This document shows positions 29,198 to 38,668 of a DNA stretch of 64,000 nucleotides, piece by piece. How positions within the stretch are numbered: the stretch's first letter is position 1; every line of letters starts with the position of its first letter. The notes below the pieces were generated by a model. The model had not been told where the DNA came from, did not search any database, and saw only the letters and a list, made by a program, of their open reading frames with translations. The stretch is from assembly GCF_016765615.1 (NCBI RefSeq), contig NZ_JAESWA010000024.1:1-64000 (forward strand), given 5' to 3'. This DNA comes from Clostridium paridis. GTDB lineage: Bacteria; Bacillota; Clostridia; Clostridiales; Clostridiaceae. The translations under genes were made by a program, and so were the position numbers.

Positions 29198-32100
29198 AAA
29201 ATAAATCTGGCAAATCCCCACAATTTATATTTACCGGTACATTACCAACTCCCGTAGTAGAAACAATGTTTGTATAGGTATCATCACTTCCAAATTTAAC
29301 ACTATATACTATAATATAATGTTTATAACCAACATCAGTTAAATTTATTTTATAGGATGATCCTTTATTTAGGTTGTCTAACTTAGTTATCTTACCGCTT
29401 ATTGTAACCTCTTCTAGTGTACCTTGATCTGTAACTTTATAAATTTTGAAATCACTTTCATTTGTTGCATCAATTGACATTAATTTTGAGTCCAGCTTTA
29501 ATACTAGACTAGGATTATTCTCATAAGTTTTTATATCTATTCCAAAGTTAGCATAAGTTTCTTTAGTTAAGCTCGGAGAACTTGTTCCAATTGTTCCATT
29601 ATTATATAATCCATGTGCTAAAGTGGAATTTATCTTTGTATAATTAAAGTTTAAAACTCTAGCATTATTATCATAATTAACGTCTGCTACTTTGCTTGTT
29701 GAATCTAAAGTAAATCCCTCTACTTCATCTATAGAAATTTTATAGTTGCCTGTCTTTATACTATTAAATGAATATCTTCCAGCACCATTAGTAAGTCTTG
29801 TACTTGAGATAATATTATCTGAACTATCTTTTAAGGTTACAACAATAGGTTTCCCAACAGAAGTAACATTCGTTACAGGGTCTATAACACTTACTGCTCC
29901 AGATACTGTACCTAACTTTACATCAAAGGTTAATGGACATGGAACTGTAACATTAGTGGTATTTCCCTCAACTGTTAAATCATAACTAAGCTCACCATCG
30001 ACATTTAGAGTGCCATCAGACAAGAAATCCACACTCAAGTTTTTACTCTGCGTTCCTCCTTGAGGTTCAGGGCTACAACTGATATCATTAAAAGTAAAAT
30101 CGCTTTGGTCTAACTTCACATTTGAAGTATCATAATTAGAGAATTTTAGTTTTATGTTTGATATCTCTCCGTCAGAATCACCTTTTACACCTACAAGATT
30201 TATCTGTACATTTCCACTATCACCTTTTAAATATCCATCCTCTTTTTCATAAGTTAGTTTTACAGTAGGTGCTTTTGTAACTTTAAACTGAACATTTTGT
30301 ACTGAGTTATCATATCCTAGTTGATAACTTTTAGTGGCCTCACCTACTATTACATATCCACTTGGAGGAGTCAATGTAAATGAATACCCACCAGATGTCA
30401 CTTTCTTACTATCATCTCCAAAAGTCATTATATTTCCATTATAATTAATAGGACTAGATATTATATTTCCTGGAGATGTTACTGCGATACTTCCCCCACT
30501 AATCATTTGATTATTCTGATTAACAACTGAAACATTTATATGACCGGTTCTTGCTGCTATTGGAATTGAATAATCTCCTGTTTTATTACTCCCATTATAA
30601 TTGTAACTTAAATTACATGGAATGTTTGCATTTCCATCAGCATTAAGAGTAACATTAATAGGTCCGTTTTGTGATTGGGTGTTTGGCTGAGGGCTAAACA
30701 TTACATCATCATATGAAATGCTATTCTTATCCAAAGTATATTTACTGTCATTTGCTTGTACTCCAACTTTAATATCAGTTATTTGAGAATTGACCCCTCC
30801 TGCATTTGCATTTGCAATTAAATTCACAGAAACTTTATCTCCTACTAATCCCCTAATTACTTCTGGATTATTAGTTAATGAAATTGTAGCATCATTTACT
30901 AAATTAACTGTCCTTGTTTCTTCGTAATAAGCACCTAACGGATCAACTGTTCTTATTACGATTGTCATTTTTCCGCCCATCTGGGTAAAATCATAATTAT
31001 CTTTAGGTAGAGAAACAGGAATTGGTGATCCTTGAGCTCTATTGGGATATGAAATAGGAGAACCTACTGCATTTCCACTTGCATTTTTTACTGTTATAGT
31101 TGTTGTAAGTTTATCATTATCCATATCTGATGGAGTAACACTAAAATTAATTTCGTCTTGATTTTTAGAAAAAGCTTGATCATTATCTAAGTTTGTTACC
31201 TCAAGCGTAGGTGCATGATTTGCTCCTCTGGAGGCCTTAACCATTGTATTTACAAAGAGTTCCTTTTCTAACGTTGTGAACCCTCCACTATGCCCTGTAC
31301 CTGAGTATGTCAAATTACCTTTTGAATAGGTGTAATAATAATTTCTTGCATCATATTGATTATATCCATTTCCATTAGGCTTTAACGTATACCATGGCAC
31401 CACATCTTTATCTTCGAGATTTAATTGATACCACTGATAATGAGTATCTGCAACTGAAATATCTGATAATACAAACGGATATTGAGTGATTAACCCATCA
31501 TTCATTTTATATACTTGGTTAGATGCTCCACTATATGAGCCTGCATTAGCATTGCTATCAAACATTTTTAGAATACCGTCTGTATACCCATAGGTAATTT
31601 TGTTTGAATTACTTGAAATATCATGTGGTATTGTTCTGTTTTCATACGCTCCTGTAGCTACATTATATTGGGGATAAACATCTAACTCACTTGAATTATT
31701 TAAGGTATCTTTATATCTGGCTTGTCCTAAAACATCCCTAAATGCTTGAGTTGTATTTTTAGAGCTTTTATCAGATGAATCTATTAAGCTATAAGGTAAA
31801 CTTCTGTAAGTTAAGGTATCATGAGTAAACATTACACTCTGTCCAGTATTTATAAAACTCTTAAGTTCACTTATGGCATTTGAAGATAAATCAGCATATC
31901 CATAACTATCAGCAAAACCCAAAATAATCATATCATATCTTCCATTCAACCTTAATGAATTTCCAGCTGTAGAATTAAAGTCAGTTGAAGAAATTGATGT
32001 AATTGTTAATGAATAGTCTTGAATTTGTGTTAATAAACTTTTGATTTGATTATCACTTTCTAAGGATAATATATTTTTATTACTACCATCTACTTGACTC

Positions 32101-33164
32101 ATTGGATAGACTTGTAGAACTCTAACATTAACCTTACTACCATCATAAGTATTATAATTTGCACTTCCCAATTGATATACTTTAACATGATTTTGAGTTT
32201 CTATTTCAATCTTCCAAGTTAAAAGCCCAACAAAACTATTTTGCAAAGTATATCCTATATTGCCCGATATTTGCCCATTTTCAGGAGTCACTGGCATTTG
32301 CTTAACTAACTCTTTATCCTTAAACAATCCATCCCCATTTAAATCTAAATATAAGTTTACATTTAAAGGACTATTATCTTCTGAAACAATATTATAGTTA
32401 AAATTCATATTTCTATTATTGTTTGCTGGACTATTATTTACTGTTAATATAGGTCTGTATTTAGGCTTTGAACTAGTGTTAGTATATTTACTAACAATAT
32501 TACTAACTGTTATAGAGCTATTGCTTGTCTTTATCAAATTACTTCTTGAAATGCTATTAAAATTACTATTAAGTTTGGTCTTATTATTTGAAAAAACTTC
32601 ATTAGCTATATATACTAGTTGATTGGAATTAATTAATTCTAATATTTCACTAGCTCTTTTATTTGTAATATCATTTTCACTATAGTATTCTACGTAAGTT
32701 TGTCCATTTTTTTTCAAAATACTATCATTTGCAACTCCATAATTATTTCCAGATAAATTTCTAACTTCTTTCCCAAAAGGAATGTATCCTGGCTTAGAAG
32801 TAAACGGTGCTGTATATGAAAAGTTATCTCCTGTCGACCCTGAATAGCTTCCAACAACAACTACATCATACTTACCATTTATTTGATCAACTTTAGATAT
32901 ATACTCTGCCATTGTCATATGCATAACTATTATTTTCTTGCCACCTACTTGATTTTTAAATCTTTCTTCCCCACTAGTCGCACCTTTTGAATTTTCTGTT
33001 AAACGAAATTTATCACCTGGTTCTATTTCTAAAATAGAAATTGTATCCCTATTAACAACAGCTCTAGTTGCCTTGGGTTTAATAATAAAACCAGTAGCTA
33101 AAATAGCAACTATAAATATCAATGATATAATTATAGATACCTTTTTAATGCTCATTTTGCTCAT
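29196..33164 (-). CDS. Large secreted DUF5057-type protein at the end of the pilus operon
   Basis: 1322 aa. There is an N-terminal membrane or signal segment (about residues 8-30, IIISLIFIVAILATGFII). Two nucleotide-fold-like stretches follow: YDVVVVGSYSG near residue 100, and YDMIILGFADSYGYADLS near 410 with VMFTHDTLTYR. Then come Ig-like and carboxypeptidase-regulatory-like beta repeats (SGAVSVIDPVTN..., GRYSFNSIKTGNYKISI). No LPXTG motif or C-terminal anchor is present. The start ATG follows AAGGGGGTG. It is the last gene after three minor pilins, the position of PilY1 in Gram-negative bacteria; a role as pilus tip or adhesion factor is my inference. Confidence 0.7.
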   Translation of the reverse strand: MSKMSIKKVSIIISLIFIVAILATGFIIKPKATRAVVNRDTISILEIEPGDKFRLTENSKGATSGEERFKNQVGGKKIIVMHMTMAEYISKVDQINGKYDVVVVGSYSGSTGDNFSYTAPFTSKPGYIPFGKEVRNLSGNNYGVANDSILKKNGQTYVEYYSENDITNKRASEILELINSNQLVYIANEVFSNNKTKLNSNFNSISRSNLIKTSNSSITVSNIVSKYTNTSSKPKYRPILTVNNSPANNNRNMNFNYNIVSEDNSPLNVNLYLDLNGDGLFKDKELVKQMPVTPENGQISGNIGYTLQNSFVGLLTWKIEIETQNHVKVYQLGSANYNTYDGSKVNVRVLQVYPMSQVDGSNKNILSLESDNQIKSLLTQIQDYSLTITSISSTDFNSTAGNSLRLNGRYDMIILGFADSYGYADLSSNAISELKSFINTGQSVMFTHDTLTYRSLPYSLIDSSDKSSKNTTQAFRDVLGQARYKDTLNNSSELDVYPQYNVATGAYENRTIPHDISSNSNKITYGYTDGILKMFDSNANAGSYSGASNQVYKMNDGLITQYPFVLSDISVADTHYQWYQLNLEDKDVVPWYTLKPNGNGYNQYDARNYYYTYSKGNLTYSGTGHSGGFTTLEKELFVNTMVKASRGANHAPTLEVTNLDNDQAFSKNQDEINFSVTPSDMDNDKLTTTITVKNASGNAVGSPISYPNRAQGSPIPVSLPKDNYDFTQMGGKMTIVIRTVDPLGAYYEETRTVNLVNDATISLTNNPEVIRGLVGDKVSVNLIANANAGGVNSQITDIKVGVQANDSKYTLDKNSISYDDVMFSPQPNTQSQNGPINVTLNADGNANIPCNLSYNYNGSNKTGDYSIPIAARTGHINVSVVNQNNQMISGGSIAVTSPGNIISSPINYNGNIMTFGDDSKKVTSGGYSFTLTPPSGYVIVGEATKSYQLGYDNSVQNVQFKVTKAPTVKLTYEKEDGYLKGDSGNVQINLVGVKGDSDGEISNIKLKFSNYDTSNVKLDQSDFTFNDISCSPEPQGGTQSKNLSVDFLSDGTLNVDGELSYDLTVEGNTTNVTVPCPLTFDVKLGTVSGAVSVIDPVTNVTSVGKPIVVTLKDSSDNIISSTRLTNGAGRYSFNSIKTGNYKISIDEVEGFTLDSTSKVADVNYDNNARVLNFNYTKINSTLAHGLYNNGTIGTSSPSLTKETYANFGIDIKTYENNPSLVLKLDSKLMSIDATNESDFKIYKVTDQGTLEEVTISGKITKLDNLNKGSSYKINLTDVGYKHYIIVYSVKFGSDDTYTNIVSTTGVGNVPVNINCGDLPDLF

Positions 33165-33228
33165 TAGTTTCACCCCCTTAAAATTTACATATTAACTCCA
33201 AGCTTTTTTCAAGCTCTATTCTCTCTAC

Positions 33229-33747
33229 CTACATAGTAGTTGCTCCCTTGTTTCTAAATATTATATTAGTTGATGTCTTATATGCATAGGTCTCATTTGC
33301 AAAATCTTTAGATAAGTTTATTGTAATTTTAACACCCTTTGTTTGTGAGAAACTTCTTCCGTCCAAAGTTTCTACATTTAAAGATTCAACATCCTTTCCT
33401 ATTACCTCTCCATTTTTAGTTAGATTGCTTCCACTTAATAAATAAGTGACACTTTCTGCCGTAAGAAATCCTATCTCCACTCTTGATATATCGCAGCTAT
33501 TTCTCGTTAAAACATCTACACTATCAGAATTTATTATATCTCTAATGGATTCTGCCTCCATTAAATCCTTGGTTATCTTTTCAGTTATATCTTGTGCTTC
33601 TTCTTGTAAATCCGAATTTACTCCTGTTGCATTAATAGTTCTGGTATTCGATAGGAAAAAGGAAAAAACAACACCTAAAACTACTGCTGATAAAGCTAAA
33701 ACTAAAAGCAATTCTATAATTGTAAATCCCTTTTTTCTTTTTTTCAA
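33229..33747 (-). CDS. Prepilin-like minor pilin (PilW-like)
   Basis: About 172 aa, with a type III signal: KKRKKG^FTIIELLLVLALSAVVLG. PilD should cut after the Gly, and Glu+5 is present. The hydrophobic helix is followed by a globular domain rich in polar residues. The proposed start TTG 33747 has GAGGTG 6 bp upstream; an upstream ATG (33780) would overlap the preceding gene by 19 bp. The neighbouring order (PilV-like, PilX-like, PilW-like, giant protein) matches minor-pilin operons. Naming by position is tentative. Confidence 0.75.
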   Translation of the reverse strand: MKKRKKGFTIIELLLVLALSAVVLGVVFSFFLSNTRTINATGVNSDLQEEAQDITEKITKDLMEAESIRDIINSDSVDVLTRNSCDISRVEIGFLTAESVTYLLSGSNLTKNGEVIGKDVESLNVETLDGRSFSQTKGVKITINLSKDFANETYAYKTSTNIIFRNKGATTM

Positions 33748-33761
33748 AAACCTCACCTCTA

Positions 33762-36035
33762 TTATCTTATTATTGTCCACTCATTTGTCTTTATCAAGTC
33801 ATTTGTATTAATTTCATTACTATTATTAAGTTCAATACTTCCTATTTGGGTTTTTCCTGAATCTGAAGTATTAAAAATACTCTCTAGATTGTATTTATTT
33901 ACGAGTTCTTTAACTAAATTTCCATCATAATTAATTGAAATATTATTTACCTCATCCGCTCCTGCTAAGGTTGATATGTCTCTTGTAGTAATAATTGTAC
34001 CTGTAAAATTAAGGTCCTTATTATCAAATACAATATCGGAATCTGTGATGATTATGCCCTTTTTTCCATTTATGTTAATTACATTACTATATCCAGTCCT
34101 AGGTGCACTACTATCACTTAACAATATAGGATTCGCTTTATTATGATAAACACCTACTATTGTATCTCCATCTTGCCTAAATATATCTCCTGAAATATTA
34201 ATAAGATTAGTAACATCCTTTTCAACTGTACTAGCATTATATTTTTGTAATAAGGCTGTAGATGCATCAGCCGAATTTGTATTAAAATTCCCCATCTCAT
34301 ACACTTGGTTTGCAAATTCTTTTCTTTTATTCATTAAGGTATTATTCTTAGTCACATCAGCATCTTCTGGTTCTATTGCATTATCCCCATTTATATAGGC
34401 CCCACTAATTAGAAAATTATCTGTCGGATTTCCTTTTAATTCAATTACTCCGTTATGAGGAAGCCCATTCCTACTTGTTGAATCAAGGAAATATCGTGTT
34501 TTACGCTCCATAGAAGTCATCCTACTTCCATTAACTGAATCAACTAACTGCAGTGGATTAAAATAATCAAATAAATACTTATTTCCATCATTAATAGGAG
34601 ATGTGTATGCAGAATAGTTACCTTTTATAGCTATAGATTCCCCTGTTTGATATTTTTCACCAGCTCCATTTGTTGCATTTATATATGCTGATCCTAAGAT
34701 AAAAACATCTTTATCTATTGTGATTCCTGATTGCCCATCATTCATATAATTATTTATAATAATACAGCTAGAGTTTTTAGCCTTACTTAAATCTCCAGTA
34801 TTATCTGTTATATCATTTATTGCATATAAATTATTTAAATGAACTTGAGTCCTAAATGCATTATATGTAAAGTCATTGTTTACAAGCATATCTGTTTTTA
34901 CATTCAATGTATTTCTTGAAATCTCAGAATCTCCTAGTTTTATCTTTCCTAAGTTAACATTTCTAGCATATAAATTTCCGCCAGTAACATTTACTGTACT
35001 ATTTTGTTTTATGTTAAGAGTGTTTGATGTTACTACATTTCCATTTAGATTAACATTTATTTCATTTCTATTTAATTCTGTTCCTGAGGCACTTCGTTCA
35101 CTTTTATCAAAATTTAAGTTTATTCCTCCATCATATTTACCATAAACAAGGTCAGATGGATTATCTGAAGCATCTCCTTTTACAAAAATATCTCCATTAA
35201 TTCTTAAATTACTTAGTACATACATACTTCCATCTGCTGCAATAGTCTTTTGAAGTAAGGGATTATTAGTAAAATTTTTATTTTCTAAATCTGGAACAGT
35301 TATAGTGTAATTAGCTTGAATTTTTCTTTTTATTGTTCTCCCATTACCCTCTGGGCTATTAAAGGTAGATATTAGACTAATATGAAGTCCACTATCTCCG
35401 AAAGTATTATAGTTTGCAAGTTCTATGTTAGCGCCATTACTTAAAGTCACATTACTAAACGAAATATTATTTTCATTATCTAATCCAAGATATTGGTAGG
35501 TATAATTTTCTCCATCATTAGTGATACATTGTCTTAAGTTTTCAGTAATTATATTTTTGAATACTGATTTAAATATGTTTTTTTCTTTTGCCTCAATACT
35601 ATCTAAATCCAGTGTACCATCATTACTTATATAATAGAAAGTATTTGCAGCATTATTAGTTCCTGATTCATCCTTTAAAAATACTTTGTAATCAAAACCA
35701 TTAGTATTCTTTCTTTCATTTACAATAGTATTTATTGCCTGAGAATATGAAGAAGCCCCTTGTCTTTTTACTAGATCTATCTGTTCATTAATTTTGGTTG
35801 CCTCGTTAACTGCTTCATAATTTGATTTCTTTACTGCAGTTTGAACTGCCACCTCAATAATTTTTTTTGCTTCATCTAAGCCAGATTCTGATGAATATAA
35901 ACTTTCTAAATTTTTTGTTTGTACATTTCTTAATCTATAACTAGAGAGAGTTAGTGAAATTATTGCAGTACCAACAGTAAATAAAATAGCGAAAATAGCA
36001 ACTACTGTTATAAGCGTTGAACCTTTCTTTTTCAT
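33762..36035 (-). CDS. Very large minor pilin with beta-helix-like body (PilX/PilK position)
   Basis: 757 aa. A short basic start and hydrophobic N-terminal helix (MKKKGSTLITVVAIFAILFTVGTAIISLTL) resemble PilX_N/type IV pilin helices, but the cleavage motif is KKKG^STLITV without the usual Phe and Glu+5. From about residue 260 to 520 there are Asn/Gly/Val-rich repeats such as GDIFVKGD, GNVVTSNTLNIKQN and SEISRNTLNVKTD, suggestive of a beta-solenoid or polymer-forming domain. Most minor pilins are far smaller, so this one probably presents a large surface domain at the tip. Confidence 0.7.
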   Translation of the reverse strand: MKKKGSTLITVVAIFAILFTVGTAIISLTLSSYRLRNVQTKNLESLYSSESGLDEAKKIIEVAVQTAVKKSNYEAVNEATKINEQIDLVKRQGASSYSQAINTIVNERKNTNGFDYKVFLKDESGTNNAANTFYYISNDGTLDLDSIEAKEKNIFKSVFKNIITENLRQCITNDGENYTYQYLGLDNENNISFSNVTLSNGANIELANYNTFGDSGLHISLISTFNSPEGNGRTIKRKIQANYTITVPDLENKNFTNNPLLQKTIAADGSMYVLSNLRINGDIFVKGDASDNPSDLVYGKYDGGINLNFDKSERSASGTELNRNEINVNLNGNVVTSNTLNIKQNSTVNVTGGNLYARNVNLGKIKLGDSEISRNTLNVKTDMLVNNDFTYNAFRTQVHLNNLYAINDITDNTGDLSKAKNSSCIIINNYMNDGQSGITIDKDVFILGSAYINATNGAGEKYQTGESIAIKGNYSAYTSPINDGNKYLFDYFNPLQLVDSVNGSRMTSMERKTRYFLDSTSRNGLPHNGVIELKGNPTDNFLISGAYINGDNAIEPEDADVTKNNTLMNKRKEFANQVYEMGNFNTNSADASTALLQKYNASTVEKDVTNLINISGDIFRQDGDTIVGVYHNKANPILLSDSSAPRTGYSNVININGKKGIIITDSDIVFDNKDLNFTGTIITTRDISTLAGADEVNNISINYDGNLVKELVNKYNLESIFNTSDSGKTQIGSIELNNSNEINTNDLIKTNEWTIIR

Positions 36036-36046
36036 ATACTCCCTCC

Positions 36047-36892
36047 TTACTCTCCAAGATTTCTATATCCTTCTACGTGCGCAATTTTCTTATCTTGTCC
36101 ACTTTGATTATTGTGCACATATGTAGTTAAATCTAATTTTACTGAATTATTTATTGCATCATAGCTTGCATTATCTTCATAATTAAAAAATTGATTTACT
36201 CTACCTAGACTGTTTACAATTGTATAATTAGCCGTTATATCTTTCTTTTTATTAATGTAAATATTTAAATTTTCACTGCTATTATTTTCTACAACTATTC
36301 TTAGATTATCATTTGTATTAGTAAAGCTTTTCCCAAATGTTATTGCTATATCTGGATTTTGTTTACTTAAATCATAAGCTACTCCATTGATTATCATTTC
36401 TAAATTGGTTTCATTTTCATCATTAACTACGACTTTAAGTTCATCACTAATACTCACTTCAGGATGGTTATTATACGCTATTAATGTTGAATCATTAACC
36501 TGGATATTATTATTAAATACAATATCATTTACTACATTGTGAGTCCTTTCACTAAGGGTTAAATCTATTAAATATTTGTAGTTTGTTTGTGTCGCTGGAC
36601 TACCATCTTCATCATAATAAAGTTTAAGTTCGTTTGTTCCAATCTCTCTAGAGGGGAAATTTGCCCGTATATTATTATATAAATCCTCTATATTTGGCTC
36701 ATCTATAATTTTAATTTGTTCCAATACTTTTTGTGCTACATTTGTTCCCTGTTGCTTCTCTTTTCCCATTCTGTTAATGCTTACAGAGGTTAAGACCATT
36801 GAACTTAAAGGCACTATTAATATACCTAAAATAGCTATGCTTATTAATACTTCTATTAGCGTCATTCCTTTTTTTACTTTCTTAATCTTCAT
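36047..36892 (-). CDS. Minor pilin (PilV/GspI-like)
   Basis: 281-aa type IV prepilin: VKKG^MTLIEVLISIAILGILIVPLSSM, with Glu+5 and a peptidase site after Gly. The helix is followed by a mixed domain rich in Asn. The start ATG 36892 follows GAGGTG; the pilO stop lies 13 bp upstream, so the gene is tightly coupled. It would be one of the small set of initiators that prime the pilus. Confidence 0.8.
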   Translation of the reverse strand: MKIKKVKKGMTLIEVLISIAILGILIVPLSSMVLTSVSINRMGKEKQQGTNVAQKVLEQIKIIDEPNIEDLYNNIRANFPSREIGTNELKLYYDEDGSPATQTNYKYLIDLTLSERTHNVVNDIVFNNNIQVNDSTLIAYNNHPEVSISDELKVVVNDENETNLEMIINGVAYDLSKQNPDIAITFGKSFTNTNDNLRIVVENNSSENLNIYINKKKDITANYTIVNSLGRVNQFFNYEDNASYDAINNSVKLDLTTYVHNNQSGQDKKIAHVEGYRNLGE

Positions 36893-36905
36893 AAGGCATT
36901 CACCT

Positions 36906-38102
36906 CTATTTACTATTGGTAATATTAACTGTCTTACCTTCACTAGTGACCTTCACTCTTGGTCTTGAAGAATCATCCCCTATAATATTTACACTAACTT
37001 CCTTATCTGTACTATTTATTACCTTAAGGTTAACTCCTGACTTATCATTATCATCTAATCTTATATTTGAGATTATATCAATTAATATATTGCTTCCATT
37101 AGGATTAAACTGAACTCCTGTTCCTGAATATCCTTTAGGATAACTTTCTCTACTTGTCTTGTACTTATAGTAATATTTGCCGTCCTTTTGTGAAAGTGTA
37201 ATTTCTACATCCTCTGGTGAATTACTGTCTGCATAAATGCCAGTCTCCATTTTTTTATCGCTTGCATATCTTAACCCCACAGTTGCTAAGTCTGATTTAC
37301 TTGCTCTTGCAGTCATAATAAAGTCATAGTTATTACTTTTTGTTACAGAGGTACTTGTCACCCCTATATCAAAAGGATTGGATTTACCATAATTATTATT
37401 AAGCGTCCAATTAAAATAATCCTCATCCTGTTTGTCTACTTTTGGTACACTATAGTAATTTAGCACTAAAGAACCATTTACTTGAGTAGTCCCCCCTGAC
37501 ATAACAACTAGATTAGATAACACTATTTTTTTAGAATTTTGCTCAATATTACTAATTAATTTCATTAAGTTATCATAAGTTCCTGTATAATTTAATGTCA
37601 CTTTTATTTGCTCAACATTTAATGAAGTATCTTTACTTGGATTATTTGTATCATTTTTTTCACTAGTATTTGAAGTAGAGTCTCCATTATATTGTTTTAT
37701 AAATGGTTCAAAAGAATTTTCAGGTAACTTTTGAGTCTTACTTGCACTTAATTCAATTCCTTTTACAGAAATATCACTAAAAGATATACTGCCATTAACA
37801 TTAGACTTCTTTAAAAGATCATCTAACTCTACAATTATCTTTTCTTGAATTATTGTTGGATATAATTTCTCAGATTTATCATATATCTTTGATTTTAATA
37901 CCTTTAAATCTTCCTTTTTCTTATCTAAGGAATTAACTGTATCCATCACAGTATTGTATTTCATTTCAGTTTCAGCCTTTGTATTCTTTAATTTATTTAC
38001 AATTGCCCTTTGATTTACAAAAACTAATTCATAATATCCTACAATTATTAACGCAGTTAGTAATATTCCAAGTAAAAACTTTTCCCTACTACTTATCTTC
38101 AT
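36906..38102 (-). CDS. pilO: Type IV pilus alignment-complex protein PilO, enlarged
   Basis: 398 aa. An N-terminal membrane helix (EKFLLGILLTALIIVGYYELVF) is followed by a coiled coil (about 30-75) and a ferredoxin-like domain typical of PilO/GspM. The usual length is near 200; here an extra C-terminal region (about residues 230-398) adds a domain of unknown role. It overlaps pilN by one base (TAAT-type junction) and sits in the standard MNO order. Confidence 0.8.
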   Translation of the reverse strand: MKISSREKFLLGILLTALIIVGYYELVFVNQRAIVNKLKNTKAETEMKYNTVMDTVNSLDKKKEDLKVLKSKIYDKSEKLYPTIIQEKIIVELDDLLKKSNVNGSISFSDISVKGIELSASKTQKLPENSFEPFIKQYNGDSTSNTSEKNDTNNPSKDTSLNVEQIKVTLNYTGTYDNLMKLISNIEQNSKKIVLSNLVVMSGGTTQVNGSLVLNYYSVPKVDKQDEDYFNWTLNNNYGKSNPFDIGVTSTSVTKSNNYDFIMTARASKSDLATVGLRYASDKKMETGIYADSNSPEDVEITLSQKDGKYYYKYKTSRESYPKGYSGTGVQFNPNGSNILIDIISNIRLDDNDKSGVNLKVINSTDKEVSVNIIGDDSSRPRVKVTSEGKTVNITNSK

Positions 38103-38656
38103 TATTTATCCACATCCTTTAATGTGCATTTTAACTCGAATTTATAATTACCATTATCAACATCACTAATATTTATAATCTGTGCATCAGATACAATATC
38201 TAACGCTTTCATATTATGTTGAAACTCACCAATAGCTTGTCTATTCTTAGCTGAACCTTGTAAATCAATTGCATTCTCATCTATGGTTATACTTGCAAAA
38301 CTTACTTCCTTTGGCAATGTTGAATTTATATTATGAATTGTTTCAGAAGAAATTCTATCTTTTTTCGAAATAGTTGCATTTATGATATCAATTGATGCAT
38401 TATATTTATTTAATACACTACTTTTATTATTTATGTCTTCAGCTTCTTTATATTTCTGTTGAACATCAGCTGCATTTATACTTGAATTGTATTTCTTAAT
38501 ATCTTTATTTAATAAGAAAATGCTAACAGAATTCCATATAAGAGTTCCAAAAATAACTACTATCAAAACTAAACCTAATGTATAGATATATATTTTTTTA
38601 TCCTTAGCTTGCTTTTGTTTCCCTTGATAAGGGGCAAAAAAGTTAAAATCCTTCAT
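38102..38656 (-). CDS. pilN: Type IV pilus protein PilN
   Basis: 184 aa inner-membrane component that links PilM to PilO. It has an N-terminal cytoplasmic stub FFAPYQG, a membrane helix (YIYTLGLVLIVVIFGTLIWNSV), a coiled-coil and a periplasm-like ferredoxin fold (ITIDENAIDLQGSAKNRQAI). Its first residues carry an FNFF motif like the INLL-type PilM-binding peptide. Confidence 0.8.
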   Translation of the reverse strand: MKDFNFFAPYQGKQKQAKDKKIYIYTLGLVLIVVIFGTLIWNSVSIFLLNKDIKKYNSSINAADVQQKYKEAEDINNKSSVLNKYNASIDIINATISKKDRISSETIHNINSTLPKEVSFASITIDENAIDLQGSAKNRQAIGEFQHNMKALDIVSDAQIINISDVDNGNYKFELKCTLKDVDK

Positions 38657-38668
38657 TATACGCTCCCC

